The notes: generated by a model not told the origin, from the sequence alone. Positions 19,505 to 29,663 are shown, numbered from the stretch's first letter. The stretch: 64,000 nucleotides of DNA from Chloroflexota bacterium (GCA_023475235.1 JAMCWG010000116.1:29025-93024); one strand, 5' to 3'. Translations and numbers: made by a program.

Positions 19505-22108
19505 CTACCAGCGCACGCGGAGCAGGGTGCTGTCCCGGCCGAAGAAGAGGCCGAGCAGCCAGTCGGTGAACACCCGGATCCGGTTGTACCTGCCCATCAT
19601 AACGGCAGAGTACGCGACCATACGTACCAGACGGGTGAGGAAGCCGTGGGTCCTGAAGCCGTAGATCTCGGCTACGGCGGACCGTGGGCCCAGGGCAATG
19701 ATCTGCCCCATATGCCGGTATCGGTACGGTTGCTTGGGCCGGCCCTCCAGCTCGGCGACGATGTTGGCGGCGACGACTTTGGGCTGGCGAACGGCTATGT
19801 GCGCCGTGGGTGGGAGGGGTTGCCCCATCCGCTCATCGTCGAAATGGGCGTTGTCGCCCAGTGCGTACACGCCGGGATAGCTGGGCACTTCAAGATACTC
19901 ATTCACTATCACACGATGGATGGCGTCTTTTTCCACCGGCAGCGCGGCTACGACCGGGCTGGCAACGATGCCGGGCGCCCAGACGACGGTATGCGTCGAA
20001 ATGACGCGCCCGCAGTTGAGCTCCACACAGTTCGGCCGCACCCTGGTGACCTGCGTGCCGGTCAGCACCTCGACGCCTTGCTTCTCGAGGACGCGCCGAG
20101 CGATGGAGCTGAGCTCGGGGTCGATCTCCGGCAGGATACGCTCGTCGCTCTGGGTGAGGATGACGCGCACGCTCTCCGGGCTGATCTTCGTGTATTCCTT
20201 CAACAGCGAGCCATATATAAAGTCCCGCAGCTCGGCCACGAGCTGGACGCCGATCGTGCCGCCGCCCACTACCACAAAAGTCACCAGCGGGGCCGGATCT
20301 CCTTCCATAGCTGAGGCAGCCTCGAACATCCGGATAACGTGGTTTCGCAGCACTATGCCATCGCGCAGCGTCTTGAGGGTGAAGACCCTGCTATCGGGCC
20401 CCGGCAGCGCCCGGCGGTCGGTCACGCTTCCCAGCGCCAGCACGAGGACGTCGTACTGCATATCCCCGCGGCTGGTGTGGACCGTCCGGCTTGCCAGATC
20501 GACGGACAGCACCTCTGCTTGGACGAACGAGAAGAGCCGCTTCCCGCGCAGGCGGCGAATGGGGAGTGCGATATGCCGTGTCTCGATGCCGCCGGTGGCC
20601 ACTTCGTGCAGCAAAGGCGTGAAGAGGAAGAAATTCTCGTCGCTGACGAGGGAAATCGAGATATCCGGGCGCCTGCCCAGGGCTCGCTCCAGGTGAAGCG
20701 TGGTGTACACCCCGGCGAAGCCGCCGCCCAGCACAAGGACCCGCTTCTCGTGGGGCGCATCCAGGTCGCTCGCCGGGCCGCCGGCCCTCACCTTCGGCGG
20801 CATGAAGACGGCCTGCAGCATCTCGCTCCACATGCTGGGCCAGAGGGTGCGCTGGAGTATGGAGCGATAACTGTACGCGCCGGTGAACATCCCCCAGGTT
20901 ATCTGGTCCAGGCAGCGCTGGGCGTAGGGCTTGTTCTGCTCAGCAGAGAGCATACGCGCCCGAATGTCGAAGAAGTGGCGCGATTTGCTGGTGTAGTGGT
21001 GCATAGCGAACAGCATACGGCCGTACCGGTTGTCGTCCGACAGCTCCTGAAACGTCGGCTGATAGTGGCGTCGGAAGCTGTCCTCGGCGACGCCGTGCTC
21101 CACTGCGGTGAGCGCGGCCTGCCGTGCCGTCTGGAAGGCCGTGCCGATGCCGTCTTTGTACAGGCGGCTGACCGCGGCATCGCCTACGGCCACGAACCGC
21201 TCCCCGAAGGGATGGCTGGCGGGGCCCAGCGGGACCAGCGGCACGCAGCCGCAGCTCCGCTTATGTCCTGCTGGCAGCACGTCCCGCACTATCGGGTGGG
21301 CGAGGAACTCCTGGACCGTCATCGGTGCGGGCCCGCGGCTCAGAAGCGAGACGTTGATGTACTCCCCCTTGGGGATCAGCGTGCCGAAGACCAGTCCGGT
21401 GTTCGGCAGAAGGAAGACGTGCACTTTGTTTTCCAGCGCGCTCGCCACTCCCTCGGCCCCAAGCTGGAGCTCGTCCTGGGCCATTCGCTGGGTGGGCGGG
21501 GGCTTGTACGGCGGCGGCATGTGCTGCAGCAGCCGCGAGTTCACCCCGCACGCCAGCACCACCAGATCGAACTCGCGCTCTGCGCCGCGGAAGACCACAC
21601 GCGGGCGCTCACCGGGTGCGGCAAATGCGATCGAGCTGACGGTCCCCTGGGCTAGCTCCACTCCCTGCTCGACGGCCTTCTGCAGCAGGAACCCGTCGAA
21701 GCTGACACCTCGTTCGAAGAGCGCTCCGCGAGGGCCGCTGCCGCGATACACGCTGAGAATGGTCGCCCGAGGATCAGGCTGCGGCGTCTCGATGGTGCCG
21801 AAAGGCGTGTGCAGACAGTAGGCAGAGATGCGGCTCAGCACTACTGAATCGGGAAGCTCCAGGCCCAGGCAGGACAGGTTGCGTACCAGCGACGAGGAAA
21901 GGATACCGGCGCACATATTGCAGCCGGCTTTGCCGGACTCAAGAAATGATTTCTCTTCGTACAGGGTGATGCGCAGGTCAAGGTTTCTGCGTCGGGCGTG
22001 GTTGAGCAAGTGGAGGGCGAAGAAGCTTCCTGCGGGTCCACCACCGACAATCGCCACCTGGCTGCCAGTTACCAGCCTCGCCGAGCCAGCATTCATAGCT
22101 CTCAGCAT
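19505..22108 (-). CDS. Fusion: geranylgeranyl-reductase-family FAD oxidoreductase + type II NADH dehydrogenase
   Basis: 867 aa with two complete dinucleotide-binding modules: VAIVGGGPAGSFFALHLL...KAGCNMCAGILSS, then VLVLGGGFAGVYTTLHLERAL...NFFLFTPLLHEVATGGIE...ALGDNAHF...DWLLGLFFGRD. Confidence 0.92.
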   Translation of the reverse strand: MLRAMNAGSARLVTGSQVAIVGGGPAGSFFALHLLNHARRRNLDLRITLYEEKSFLESGKAGCNMCAGILSSSLVRNLSCLGLELPDSVVLSRISAYCLHTPFGTIETPQPDPRATILSVYRGSGPRGALFERGVSFDGFLLQKAVEQGVELAQGTVSSIAFAAPGERPRVVFRGAEREFDLVVLACGVNSRLLQHMPPPYKPPPTQRMAQDELQLGAEGVASALENKVHVFLLPNTGLVFGTLIPKGEYINVSLLSRGPAPMTVQEFLAHPIVRDVLPAGHKRSCGCVPLVPLGPASHPFGERFVAVGDAAVSRLYKDGIGTAFQTARQAALTAVEHGVAEDSFRRHYQPTFQELSDDNRYGRMLFAMHHYTSKSRHFFDIRARMLSAEQNKPYAQRCLDQITWGMFTGAYSYRSILQRTLWPSMWSEMLQAVFMPPKVRAGGPASDLDAPHEKRVLVLGGGFAGVYTTLHLERALGRRPDISISLVSDENFFLFTPLLHEVATGGIETRHIALPIRRLRGKRLFSFVQAEVLSVDLASRTVHTSRGDMQYDVLVLALGSVTDRRALPGPDSRVFTLKTLRDGIVLRNHVIRMFEAASAMEGDPAPLVTFVVVGGGTIGVQLVAELRDFIYGSLLKEYTKISPESVRVILTQSDERILPEIDPELSSIARRVLEKQGVEVLTGTQVTRVRPNCVELNCGRVISTHTVVWAPGIVASPVVAALPVEKDAIHRVIVNEYLEVPSYPGVYALGDNAHFDDERMGQPLPPTAHIAVRQPKVVAANIVAELEGRPKQPYRYRHMGQIIALGPRSAVAEIYGFRTHGFLTRLVRMVAYSAVMMGRYNRIRVFTDWLLGLFFGRDSTLLRVRW

Positions 22109-22225
22109 AAGGGAAAAAAGGAGTCAGAGCAAGTGGGTGCGGTCGACCAGCATTTGCTTGACCGGTCGGTCTCTGATTAGTATCATTACAAGCAATTAAG
22201 ATGTAGCTGTGGGGTATGCCAAAGG

Positions 22226-23275
22226 ATGCGGACGATACTCGTCGGAGCGTTGGTCGTGAGCCTCCTGATGGCCGGTCGGCCTCAGCCGGCAGCCTCGGCG
22301 TCAGCGCTGGAGTGGGAGCTTCCCTCTGGCCACTTCTTCACCCAGGCGAACGGCTTCCCGACGGGCAGCAGCCCCAAAGGCTTCAGCGTGACCGACGACG
22401 GAGGCGTTCGCTTCTGGAGCGAGTTCCAGCGTCTGGGCGGCGTCGACAGCCTGGGCTACCCCGTCTCGCGCCGTTTCATCTGGGATGGATACGTCTCCCA
22501 GGCGATGCAGAAGGGCGTGCTGCAGTGGCGTCCTGACCAGGGAAAGGCCCTCCTGGTGAACGCCCTGGACCAGTTGACTGCCGCCTCGAAAGACGACTGG
22601 CTGTTCAACGTGCGTGGCACGCCGCGGCCGCTCGATAGCAGCTTCGATGCGGGCAAGAGCCCGAGCGACATCGTCAATGCCCGGCTGGCCCTGCTCGACG
22701 CGCGCCCGGCTATGCGAGACGCCTACTTCGGCGTGGACGAGCCGCTCCAGCGCTATGGCTTGCCCACTTCTCGGGTAGAGGATATGGGCACTGCCTATGT
22801 GGTCCGGCTGCAGCGTGCGGTGCTGCAGGAATGGAAGGTCGATACAGCGTGGGCCAGGGCCGGACAGGTGACCGTGGCCAACGGCGGCGACCTCGCAAAA
22901 GAGGCGGGCATACTCCCGGCCAAAGCCCCCTATCCCGAGGACCCGCCGCCGGGCCTTTGGAAGCCCCAGGCCGGCGAGTATCGGGTGAGCGGCGATGCCA
23001 CCTGGTACGGCGGCCAGTTCCACGGCCGGAAGATGGCGAACGGCCAGACCTACGATATGAACGACGTCACTACCGTGGCCAGCAATATGTATCCCCTGGG
23101 GACCAAAGTGAAAATCACCCACGGGACCACCGGCGCCAGCATCACGGCAGTGGTAAAGGACACCGGCGGCTTCCGCTTCCCCATCGTGGCGGACCTGAGC
23201 TTCGCCGCCTTCGGCAAGCTGGCCGACCCCAAAGTAGGGAGAATCCCGGCGGTAGTGGAGGTCCTGCCTCCTTAG
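22226..23275 (+). CDS. Secreted RlpA-like double-psi beta-barrel protein
   Basis: Signal peptide; GDATWYGGQFHGRKMANGQTYDMNDVTTVASNMYPLGTKVKITHGTTGASITAVVKDTG. Confidence 0.85.
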   Translation: MRTILVGALVVSLLMAGRPQPAASASALEWELPSGHFFTQANGFPTGSSPKGFSVTDDGGVRFWSEFQRLGGVDSLGYPVSRRFIWDGYVSQAMQKGVLQWRPDQGKALLVNALDQLTAASKDDWLFNVRGTPRPLDSSFDAGKSPSDIVNARLALLDARPAMRDAYFGVDEPLQRYGLPTSRVEDMGTAYVVRLQRAVLQEWKVDTAWARAGQVTVANGGDLAKEAGILPAKAPYPEDPPPGLWKPQAGEYRVSGDATWYGGQFHGRKMANGQTYDMNDVTTVASNMYPLGTKVKITHGTTGASITAVVKDTGGFRFPIVADLSFAAFGKLADPKVGRIPAVVEVLPP

Positions 23276-23282
23276 GGGGCGA

Positions 23283-23897
23283 CTACTTCGCCTTCGGCCC
23301 TTGGAAGTCTTCGTGGAAGCGGCTGGGAGTGGGCTCTTCCTGTCCCTGATACTTGCTGCCCAGGACGGCGGAGCCGTACGGGTGCTCGACCGGCGTGGTC
23401 ATCCGCAGGAAGGATATCTGCCCGATGCGCATGCCATAGTACAACGTGATGGGAAGGTTGGCGACGTTGCTCAGCTCCAGGGTGAGGCGTCCCTGCCAGC
23501 CCGGATCGACGTAGCCGGCAGTGGAGTGTATGATCAGCCCGAGCCGTCCCAGCGAGCTCTTGCCCTCCAGCCGTCCCACGATGTCGTCCGGCAGCCCCAC
23601 CCATTCCAGCGTGCTGCCCAGCACGAACTCGCCGGGATGGAGCATAAACGGCTCGTCGGGCTTGACCTCGACTAGCTCGGTGAGGCCATCCTGGTTGCAG
23701 CGGACGTCGATATAGGGGTAGCGAGTGTTGCGGAACACCCGGAACTGGCTGCTCAGATGGAGGTCGACGCTGGAGGGCTGGAGGCAAGCCGGGTCGAAAG
23801 GGCGAATGACGATGCGGCCAGCATCGAGCTGCTCTTTGATCGTCTTATCACTCAATACCACCGGCGTGTCTCCTTCAGAAGCTGCAACCGCGGGCAT
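23283..23897 (-). CDS. dcd: dCTP deaminase
   Basis: VLSDKTIKEQLDAGRIVIRPFDPACLQPSSVDLHLSSQFRVF; LEGKSSLGRLGLIIHSTAGYVDPGWQGRLTLELSN; true start may be the internal GTG of VVLSDK. Confidence 0.95.
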   Translation of the reverse strand: MPAVAASEGDTPVVLSDKTIKEQLDAGRIVIRPFDPACLQPSSVDLHLSSQFRVFRNTRYPYIDVRCNQDGLTELVEVKPDEPFMLHPGEFVLGSTLEWVGLPDDIVGRLEGKSSLGRLGLIIHSTAGYVDPGWQGRLTLELSNVANLPITLYYGMRIGQISFLRMTTPVEHPYGSAVLGSKYQGQEEPTPSRFHEDFQGPKAK

Positions 23898-23946
23898 CGG
23901 GGCGGGACGTCGCGTCTCAGCCCTCCAATTCCCCCGGCGGCATCGA

Positions 23947-25188
23947 TCATATCCCGGCCGATACCCGGGGGGTCGGTTGTTTCAGTGTGATATCGAAGCG
24001 CAACACCAGCCACGCAATGGGGCCGCTGGGGTTGCTCATCGGCTCGGTCTCCACTTCCAAGACCGACACCCGCGCGCGGAGCGCCGCCCCTTCCAGGGTC
24101 ATCGAGCGCCCGGGTTCGGCTGGAAGCGCGGCTTGAATGGGCTGGCTGTTCAGCCAGTCCTCCAGGTCTTGAGGCCTGTCGTAGTATAGTCCCCGGCTGA
24201 CCAGCACGGTGTTGCGGAGCACGTGCGGATTTCGATAATCGTGCAGCCAGACCACCATCGTGTGGTATCGCTCGGGCCGGCTGGGGTCCGACGCCAGGCC
24301 AGGGCTGAGGCCGCAGGCGCCGATGAGCACGGCGGTCTGGTCCTCCAGGATGGGGTACACCTCCTGGTAGGGGTCCTGCCCTGCCCGGTAAGTAGACTGA
24401 AACGAGAGCAACAGGCGTCCGGGCTCGGCCACGGGCTCGGGGGGTGGCTCGACTCCCCACGGGCGCGGCGACGGCTCGATATCAGCTTCGTACGACGCCG
24501 GCCTTCTCGCGGTCATGCTCCGCTCTCTCCGTCGGGCCGACTGCCGGCTGGAGGTGAGGCGACTCCACCACTGCTTGGGGGCTTCGAGCCAGCGGGCCGG
24601 CGTCGGTTCTTCTATCGGCTCTGCCGGCGGAGCGCTGGCCCTCCCCATCGAATCGTCTATCGGCTCGGCTGGCGGTCTCAGCCGCCTGGCTCCCTGGCCG
24701 AGGCCGGCGAAGGCCGTGCTCCAGCGGCCGCGCGTGACGCTGGCCATGAAGGACCCCACCATCAGAAGCAGGAACACCACCAGCAGGGTCGTCCCCAGCC
24801 AGCCCAGATCGTCTTTCGATCCCTGGCCGGAGGGACGGCCTGCCGGCTTAGATAGCCCCAGGTCCTTCGCCAGGCGGCCCAGGCTTTGAGCTTCCCGCGG
24901 CTGGTCGGGATGTGTCTTCGGGTAGTTGGACGCCAGGTCGTCCACTACCTGATCGGAGCCTTTCTCCCCCAACAGCGCCAGGCGATCGCGTGCGTTGTTC
25001 AGCACGCCCTCCCGGTCATACAAGTAGGCAATCAGAACGATCGTCTCATCAGTTGGGGCATCTCTCATCAGCGGGTCGACGATGGGTGGCAGGGTGGAGG
25101 CCAGAAGGACACCCAGCAGGAGTATGCTAACAAACACCACTGCTGAGATGATCAGCCAGCCACTTTCGCCGCGCCGGTGTGGACGCAC
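23947..25188 (-). CDS. Hypothetical membrane-anchored protein
   Basis: 413 aa; N-terminal TM, second TM (LLVVFLLLMVGSFMAS), basic/Pro-rich linker, then a globular domain. Confidence 0.6.
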   Translation of the reverse strand: MRPHRRGESGWLIISAVVFVSILLLGVLLASTLPPIVDPLMRDAPTDETIVLIAYLYDREGVLNNARDRLALLGEKGSDQVVDDLASNYPKTHPDQPREAQSLGRLAKDLGLSKPAGRPSGQGSKDDLGWLGTTLLVVFLLLMVGSFMASVTRGRWSTAFAGLGQGARRLRPPAEPIDDSMGRASAPPAEPIEEPTPARWLEAPKQWWSRLTSSRQSARRRERSMTARRPASYEADIEPSPRPWGVEPPPEPVAEPGRLLLSFQSTYRAGQDPYQEVYPILEDQTAVLIGACGLSPGLASDPSRPERYHTMVVWLHDYRNPHVLRNTVLVSRGLYYDRPQDLEDWLNSQPIQAALPAEPGRSMTLEGAALRARVSVLEVETEPMSNPSGPIAWLVLRFDITLKQPTPRVSAGI

Positions 25189-25866
25189 TCACCACTCCAC
25201 TAGCCGATAGTACACGAAACCGGTGGAACCTTCGAACTCGATTTCGTACCACCAGGGCTCGCCCGGAGAAACCGCCTCGCCTTCCACCACTCGCAGGATA
25301 CGTACCTTGGCTTCAGCCGGTAGAATGCGAATGACGGGAGAGTTGACCGTCGCCGGCTTGATGCGCAGGTTGGTCGATCCGCCGCCCTCCGGACGGATCA
25401 CGCCCGGGCGCGGGAGCTGATTTGCCGCGAGCGGCGGAAGCCGGCCGCCGGGGGCAGGGGTAGGCGTGGTGCTCGCTGCTGGTGGTGTCGGAATCGACGC
25501 CATTGCCGTGGGCGAGGCGGCCGGAGCGCCGGGCTTTGCCTTCGGCGTGCCCGTTGTCTTCGGAGTAGTTGCCAGCGCTTCGGCCAGGCGACGCAACGCC
25601 ACAGCCTGGTCCCTCTTCTGAGGGTCGCGATCATATTTATCGGACATCGACCGTAGCGTGCCGGGAAGGTCGTAGCCCTTCAGCCAGGCCAGGCGGTCCC
25701 TCACGCTGTCGATGCTCTCTCCCTCAGCGTACAGGGTAGCAGCCATCGCCAGGTAGGACTCGATGCTTGCGTTGCGGGGCCCCGAAATCCGAGTTCCGAG
25801 CACCAGACCCAGGGCCAGGCCCAATGCCGCAAGTCCCAGCATTAGCGCTGTGCGGCTGAACTGCAC
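25189..25866 (-). CDS. Membrane-anchored SH3-like domain protein
   Basis: 225 aa; N-term TM, Pro/Thr-rich linker, C-term STNLRIKPATVNSPVIRILPAEAKVRILRVVEGEAVSPGEPWWYEIEFEGSTGFVYYRLVEW. Confidence 0.7.
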   Translation of the reverse strand: MQFSRTALMLGLAALGLALGLVLGTRISGPRNASIESYLAMAATLYAEGESIDSVRDRLAWLKGYDLPGTLRSMSDKYDRDPQKRDQAVALRRLAEALATTPKTTGTPKAKPGAPAASPTAMASIPTPPAASTTPTPAPGGRLPPLAANQLPRPGVIRPEGGGSTNLRIKPATVNSPVIRILPAEAKVRILRVVEGEAVSPGEPWWYEIEFEGSTGFVYYRLVEW

Positions 25867-25890
25867 AGGCGGCTCCTTTTCGGCGAATAG

Positions 25891-26751
25891 TTACATATAC
25901 TGGTCAATAATAGCAGCCAAACGTTGTCTAGTTTCGACAGGCACCAGATGTTTCTCGGTTACCAGGGCATCGCTCAGTGCCCGCTGGCAATGGCAAGTGT
26001 GCATGGGCGGCATCGACGGAATAGCTTTGAGCAGCACTTGCTGCGAGGTCGCCACGTTCTTGAGCAGGTTCATTACCACCATCTCTGCCGTGACGGCTTC
26101 CGTGGTCTCGTGCCAGACATCGTAATCGGTGACCATAGCCAGCGCGCCGTAGCAGATCTCGGCTTCGCGGGCCAGCTTGGCCTCCGGTATGGCCGTCATA
26201 CCGATGATGTCCATTCCCCATTGCCGGTAGACCCGCGACTCGGCTTTGGTGGAGAACTGGGGACCTTCGATGCACACGTAAGCCCCCCCTTTGTGCACCC
26301 GGGGGGTGACACTCAAGGCCGTCTCGTAAAGGTGCTGGCTGAGCGCCGGGCAGAAAGGCTCGGCCATCCCCACGTGGGCCACCAGGCCATCGCCGAAGAA
26401 GGTGCCGACCCGGCCGCGCGTCCGGTCGAAGAGCTGGTCCGGGACCACGATATCGAGAGGCGCGTAGTCCTCTCGCAGGCTGCCCACGGCGCTGACGGAG
26501 ACGATCGATTCTATGCCGAGCAGCTTCAGCGCGTAGATATTGGCGCGGAAGGGCAATTCGCTGGGGCTGATGCGGTGCCCCCGGCCGTGCCTGGGAAGAA
26601 AGGCGACCGATGTGTCGCCCAGGTTGCCGATGGTTATGGCGTCGCTGGGAGCGCCGAAAGGCGTGTCGATTCGGACTTCTTCGACATTGGTCAGGCCTTC
26701 CATCTGATAGAGGCCGCTGCCTCCGATTACCCCCACTTTTGCTCGCGCCAT
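25891..26751 (-). CDS. mtnP: S-methyl-5'-thioadenosine phosphorylase
   Basis: VGVIGGSGLYQMEGLTNVEEVRIDTPFGAPSDAITIG; FLPRHGRGHRISPSELPFRANIYALK; YVCIEGPQFSTKAESRVYRQWGMDIIGMTAIPEAKLAREAEICY. Confidence 0.96.
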   Translation of the reverse strand: MARAKVGVIGGSGLYQMEGLTNVEEVRIDTPFGAPSDAITIGNLGDTSVAFLPRHGRGHRISPSELPFRANIYALKLLGIESIVSVSAVGSLREDYAPLDIVVPDQLFDRTRGRVGTFFGDGLVAHVGMAEPFCPALSQHLYETALSVTPRVHKGGAYVCIEGPQFSTKAESRVYRQWGMDIIGMTAIPEAKLAREAEICYGALAMVTDYDVWHETTEAVTAEMVVMNLLKNVATSQQVLLKAIPSMPPMHTCHCQRALSDALVTEKHLVPVETRQRLAAIIDQYM

Positions 26752-27012
26752 CTGTTCTCCTTCGTTGCCAGTGTCGTTCGGTGTAGGACTGCATTCGAAT
26801 ATCGTATGTGATTATAGGGACTAGTTAAGTCGGGGTCAACTTATATTTATTATCTGGAGTTTATTACGGTCACTCGAATTGACACTCACCGCTTCAGACG
26901 CTATCATCCCTGTGGCAGGCCAATCGGTGATGGGCCTGCGCTTACGACGACTTTCGGAGCGAGCGGCTGCCCGACGGCCGCTCCCTCAAGATTATCACGG
27001 TAGGAACTGCTA

Positions 27013-27834
27013 ATGGCTCGCTCACGATCACGACGCTCATCAGGAGGTGGCCTTCCACTTGTTCTGGGCACCCTTGCCCTGCTGTTGCTCTTCGGGGTGA
27101 TCGGCTTCGCTGCCTACGTGTACTTCTTCGTGCCCCCCGACGAGGAGAACGGGAATGATTCCGGGAACGTCGTCCAGGCCAACGTGGCCGCGGCGCCCAC
27201 CCCCACGCTGTCCGCTTCGGTCGTCTACTCGGGAACCGCCGCCACGCCGGCAGGCTCGCAGCCCAGGGCGACGCCTGCATCGGGTGCCAGCGGCTCTCCC
27301 ACGCCACGAGGGGGAACGGCGTTGCCCACGCCGAGCGGTTCCGGTCCGACTCCGACCACGGGTGCGCCTCTGAGCGGGACCTTGACGTATCGGTCTACCC
27401 AATTCCCGTACTCGTTGAGCTATCCAGAGACATGGTCGCCGCGGCCTGGAGGCGTCAAGGTAGGCAATCTAACGGCAGATGCCTTCCTGGGGCAGAGCCA
27501 GAGCGGCTTCACGCCCAGCATCACCCTCTATGCCCAGCCGGTGGCCGCGGGCGTGGAGAGCGAGACGTTTGCGCTCACCAACCTGCAGAGCCTGGGCGCC
27601 GGTGGCATCCAGGCCCAGGCGCAACCGGAGTCTGTCCCACCGGGAGCCCGGGCGATGATCGTGAAATACCCCGTATCGTCGGGCGAGCTCCGCTACAATG
27701 TGACCCAGGTCCTCTTCGTCCAGCAAGGCATGGGATGGGTAGTCACGCTGTCCACCCCGTTAGCGGATAACGGGAGCGGCCTCGCCGCGTTGCGACAGAT
27801 GCTGGCGTCTTTCCGGAGCGAGCGGCCGGGGTAG
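27013..27834 (+). CDS. Hypothetical membrane-anchored protein with Ser/Thr/Pro-rich linker
   Basis: 273 aa; N-term TM GTLALLLLFGVIGFAAYVYFFV, low-complexity linker, C-terminal YRSTQFPYSLSYPETWSP domain. Confidence 0.65.
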   Translation: MARSRSRRSSGGGLPLVLGTLALLLLFGVIGFAAYVYFFVPPDEENGNDSGNVVQANVAAAPTPTLSASVVYSGTAATPAGSQPRATPASGASGSPTPRGGTALPTPSGSGPTPTTGAPLSGTLTYRSTQFPYSLSYPETWSPRPGGVKVGNLTADAFLGQSQSGFTPSITLYAQPVAAGVESETFALTNLQSLGAGGIQAQAQPESVPPGARAMIVKYPVSSGELRYNVTQVLFVQQGMGWVVTLSTPLADNGSGLAALRQMLASFRSERPG

Positions 27835-27859
27835 GCGGGCTGGCAGGTCGCCAATCCAG

Positions 27860-27888
27860 TTGACAGTTACGTCGACAGAGCGTATAAT
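27860..27888 (+). promoter_or_regulatory. Sigma-70-type promoter for the rpmH operon
   Basis: TTGACA (27860-27865), 17-nt spacer, TATAAT (27883-27888), 33 nt before rpmH. Confidence 0.85.
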
Positions 27889-27920
27889 CCCTTACAAGAG
27901 CCAGAACGAAAGGTGAAAAC

Positions 27921-28061
27921 TTGCCGAAGCGAACATATCAACCAAAAAGCATCCCTCGCAAGCGAGAACACGGGTTCCTGGCACGGATGAGCACTCGCGG
28001 CGGGAGAGCAGTCCTGAGGGCGCGGCGTCTGAAAGGGATAAAACGGCTAACGGTAGTCTAA
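27921..28061 (+). CDS. rpmH: 50S ribosomal protein L34
   Basis: TTG start: [46 protein letters not shown]; missing from the ORF track. Confidence 0.95.
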   Translation: MPKRTYQPKSIPRKREHGFLARMSTRGGRAVLRARRLKGIKRLTVV

Positions 28062-28070
28062 GTACTTCGG

Positions 28071-28520
28071 ATGATTGCGCCGGTGGCAGAAAAAGAGCGG
28101 GGGCACCCCGCCAAAGCCACCGGCAATTGCTTCATGTGGAAGCAACACCGATTGACCAAGCGGGCGGAGTTCGAAAAGGTACGCCGGGACGGGAAAGCCT
28201 GGGGCAATCCCTGGGTAGTTGTCTACGCCTCTCCAAACGCCGTTTCTGTGACCCGATTCGGGTTTTCGATAGGCAGGCGGTTGGGGACGGCTGTGGTGCG
28301 GAATCGGGTACGCCGGAGGCTCCGGGAAATAGTGCGACGGTACACCGAGCGGCTGCGCCCAGGCTGGGACCTGGTGATCATAGCCCGGCAGCGGGCAGTG
28401 GCTGCTTCGTACCAGGAGTTGCAGGCGGCGATGCACCAGGCCCTGGAACGGACCGGACTACTGGCCGAGCGAGGATCGAATGATGAGCCAGAAACCGGCC
28501 GGGGAGCGGGCCGGGTGTGA
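28071..28520 (+). CDS. rnpA: Ribonuclease P protein component
   Basis: [19 protein letters not shown]...[29 protein letters not shown]; likely start ATG at about 28134 (MWKQHRLTK). Confidence 0.95.
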   Translation: MIAPVAEKERGHPAKATGNCFMWKQHRLTKRAEFEKVRRDGKAWGNPWVVVYASPNAVSVTRFGFSIGRRLGTAVVRNRVRRRLREIVRRYTERLRPGWDLVIIARQRAVAASYQELQAAMHQALERTGLLAERGSNDEPETGRGAGRV

Positions 28521-28746
28521 GCCGGCCAGGTCGCTCTCCCAGACGATGGTGATGGGGTTGATACGATTGTATCAGCGCACACTCTCCAGGGTGCTTCCCC
28601 CGTCCTGTCGCTTCTATCCTACCTGCTCAGAGTATGGGTGGGAAGCGGTGCGCCGATATGGCGTGTGGCGCGGCGGGTGGCTGATTGTGAAGCGGTTAGC
28701 CAGGTGCCATCCGTTCAATCCTGGCGGTTACGATCCGGTCCGGTAG
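28480..28746 (+). CDS. yidD: Membrane protein insertion efficiency factor YidD
   Basis: [61 protein letters not shown]. Confidence 0.96.
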   Translation: MMSQKPAGERAGCEPARSLSQTMVMGLIRLYQRTLSRVLPPSCRFYPTCSEYGWEAVRRYGVWRGGWLIVKRLARCHPFNPGGYDPVR

Positions 28747-28787
28747 CTTCACTTACACGGGCTGACAGGGGGTATATTTAGGAATTT

Positions 28788-29663
28788 ATGGGTGAACTTT
28801 GGGCCGCAGTCATAAATACTCTTGCTGCAGGCCTGGTGTACTTTCATTCTACATTTGCTCAGTGGGGCTTGCCCGGCGGGTGGGCCCTCTCTATAGTCGC
28901 GTTCACGGTAGTAATCAGAATTTTGACTTTCCCGCTCACGTACCAGCAGCTCAAGTCCTCGCGCGCGATGCAGGAGCTCCAGCCGAAGCTAAGGGAGATC
29001 CAGAAGCAGTACGCCAAGGACAAAGAGAAGCAGATGCAGGAGCAGATGCGACTCTACAAAGAGCACGGTGTCAACCCCGCGCTGGGATGCGTGCCGATGC
29101 TCATCCAGATGCCAATATGGTTCGCGCTGTACCGTGCGCTGTATGAGCTGCCTCAGCTCTACCCCGATTTCGCACAGCCGTTTCTGTGGATTACGAATCT
29201 GGCCCAGCCGGAGGCCCTGTTAGCATGGCCACCGATGGGATGGCCGATACTGACCCTGTTCACGGGCATATCGCAGTGGGCGCTGCAAAAAATGATGACG
29301 CCCCACTCCGATGATCCACAGCAGCAGATGATGAACTCGATGATGCAGTTTATGCCGCTGATGTTTGTGTTCTTTGCATTCCAAGTGCCGGCAGGGCTGG
29401 TGCTATATTGGGCTACTTCAAACCTCTTTAGTCTGGTTCAACAGTACTTCATGACTGGATGGGGCTCGCTTCTCCCCGCTCGGCAGACCCTGGCTACTGC
29501 CGCGACCGGCGCTGGTATGACGGCCAGAGCATCATCCGCCATCGGGAGCGGCGCGGATGCCCAGGTGGCCAGCGGCAACCCTGGCAATGGCAGGGATGCC
29601 GGCGGCGATTCTGGCGAGGCGTCGGAGCGGTCGCGAAGGCGACGGGGGAGAAAAAAGAAGTAG
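28788..29663 (+). CDS. yidC: Membrane protein insertase YidC/Oxa1
   Basis: GGWALSIVAFTVVIRILTFPLTYQQLKSSRAMQELQPKLREIQKQYAKDKEKQMQEQMRLYKEHGVNPALGCVPMLIQMPIWFALYRAL; basic tail. Confidence 0.97.
   Translation: MGELWAAVINTLAAGLVYFHSTFAQWGLPGGWALSIVAFTVVIRILTFPLTYQQLKSSRAMQELQPKLREIQKQYAKDKEKQMQEQMRLYKEHGVNPALGCVPMLIQMPIWFALYRALYELPQLYPDFAQPFLWITNLAQPEALLAWPPMGWPILTLFTGISQWALQKMMTPHSDDPQQQMMNSMMQFMPLMFVFFAFQVPAGLVLYWATSNLFSLVQQYFMTGWGSLLPARQTLATAATGAGMTARASSAIGSGADAQVASGNPGNGRDAGGDSGEASERSRRRRGRKKK

Noticed and set aside
27840-27920. oriC next to rpmH
   Set aside because: rpmH is often origin-proximal, but I saw no cluster of TTATCCACA-like DnaA boxes and no dnaA gene in the window.
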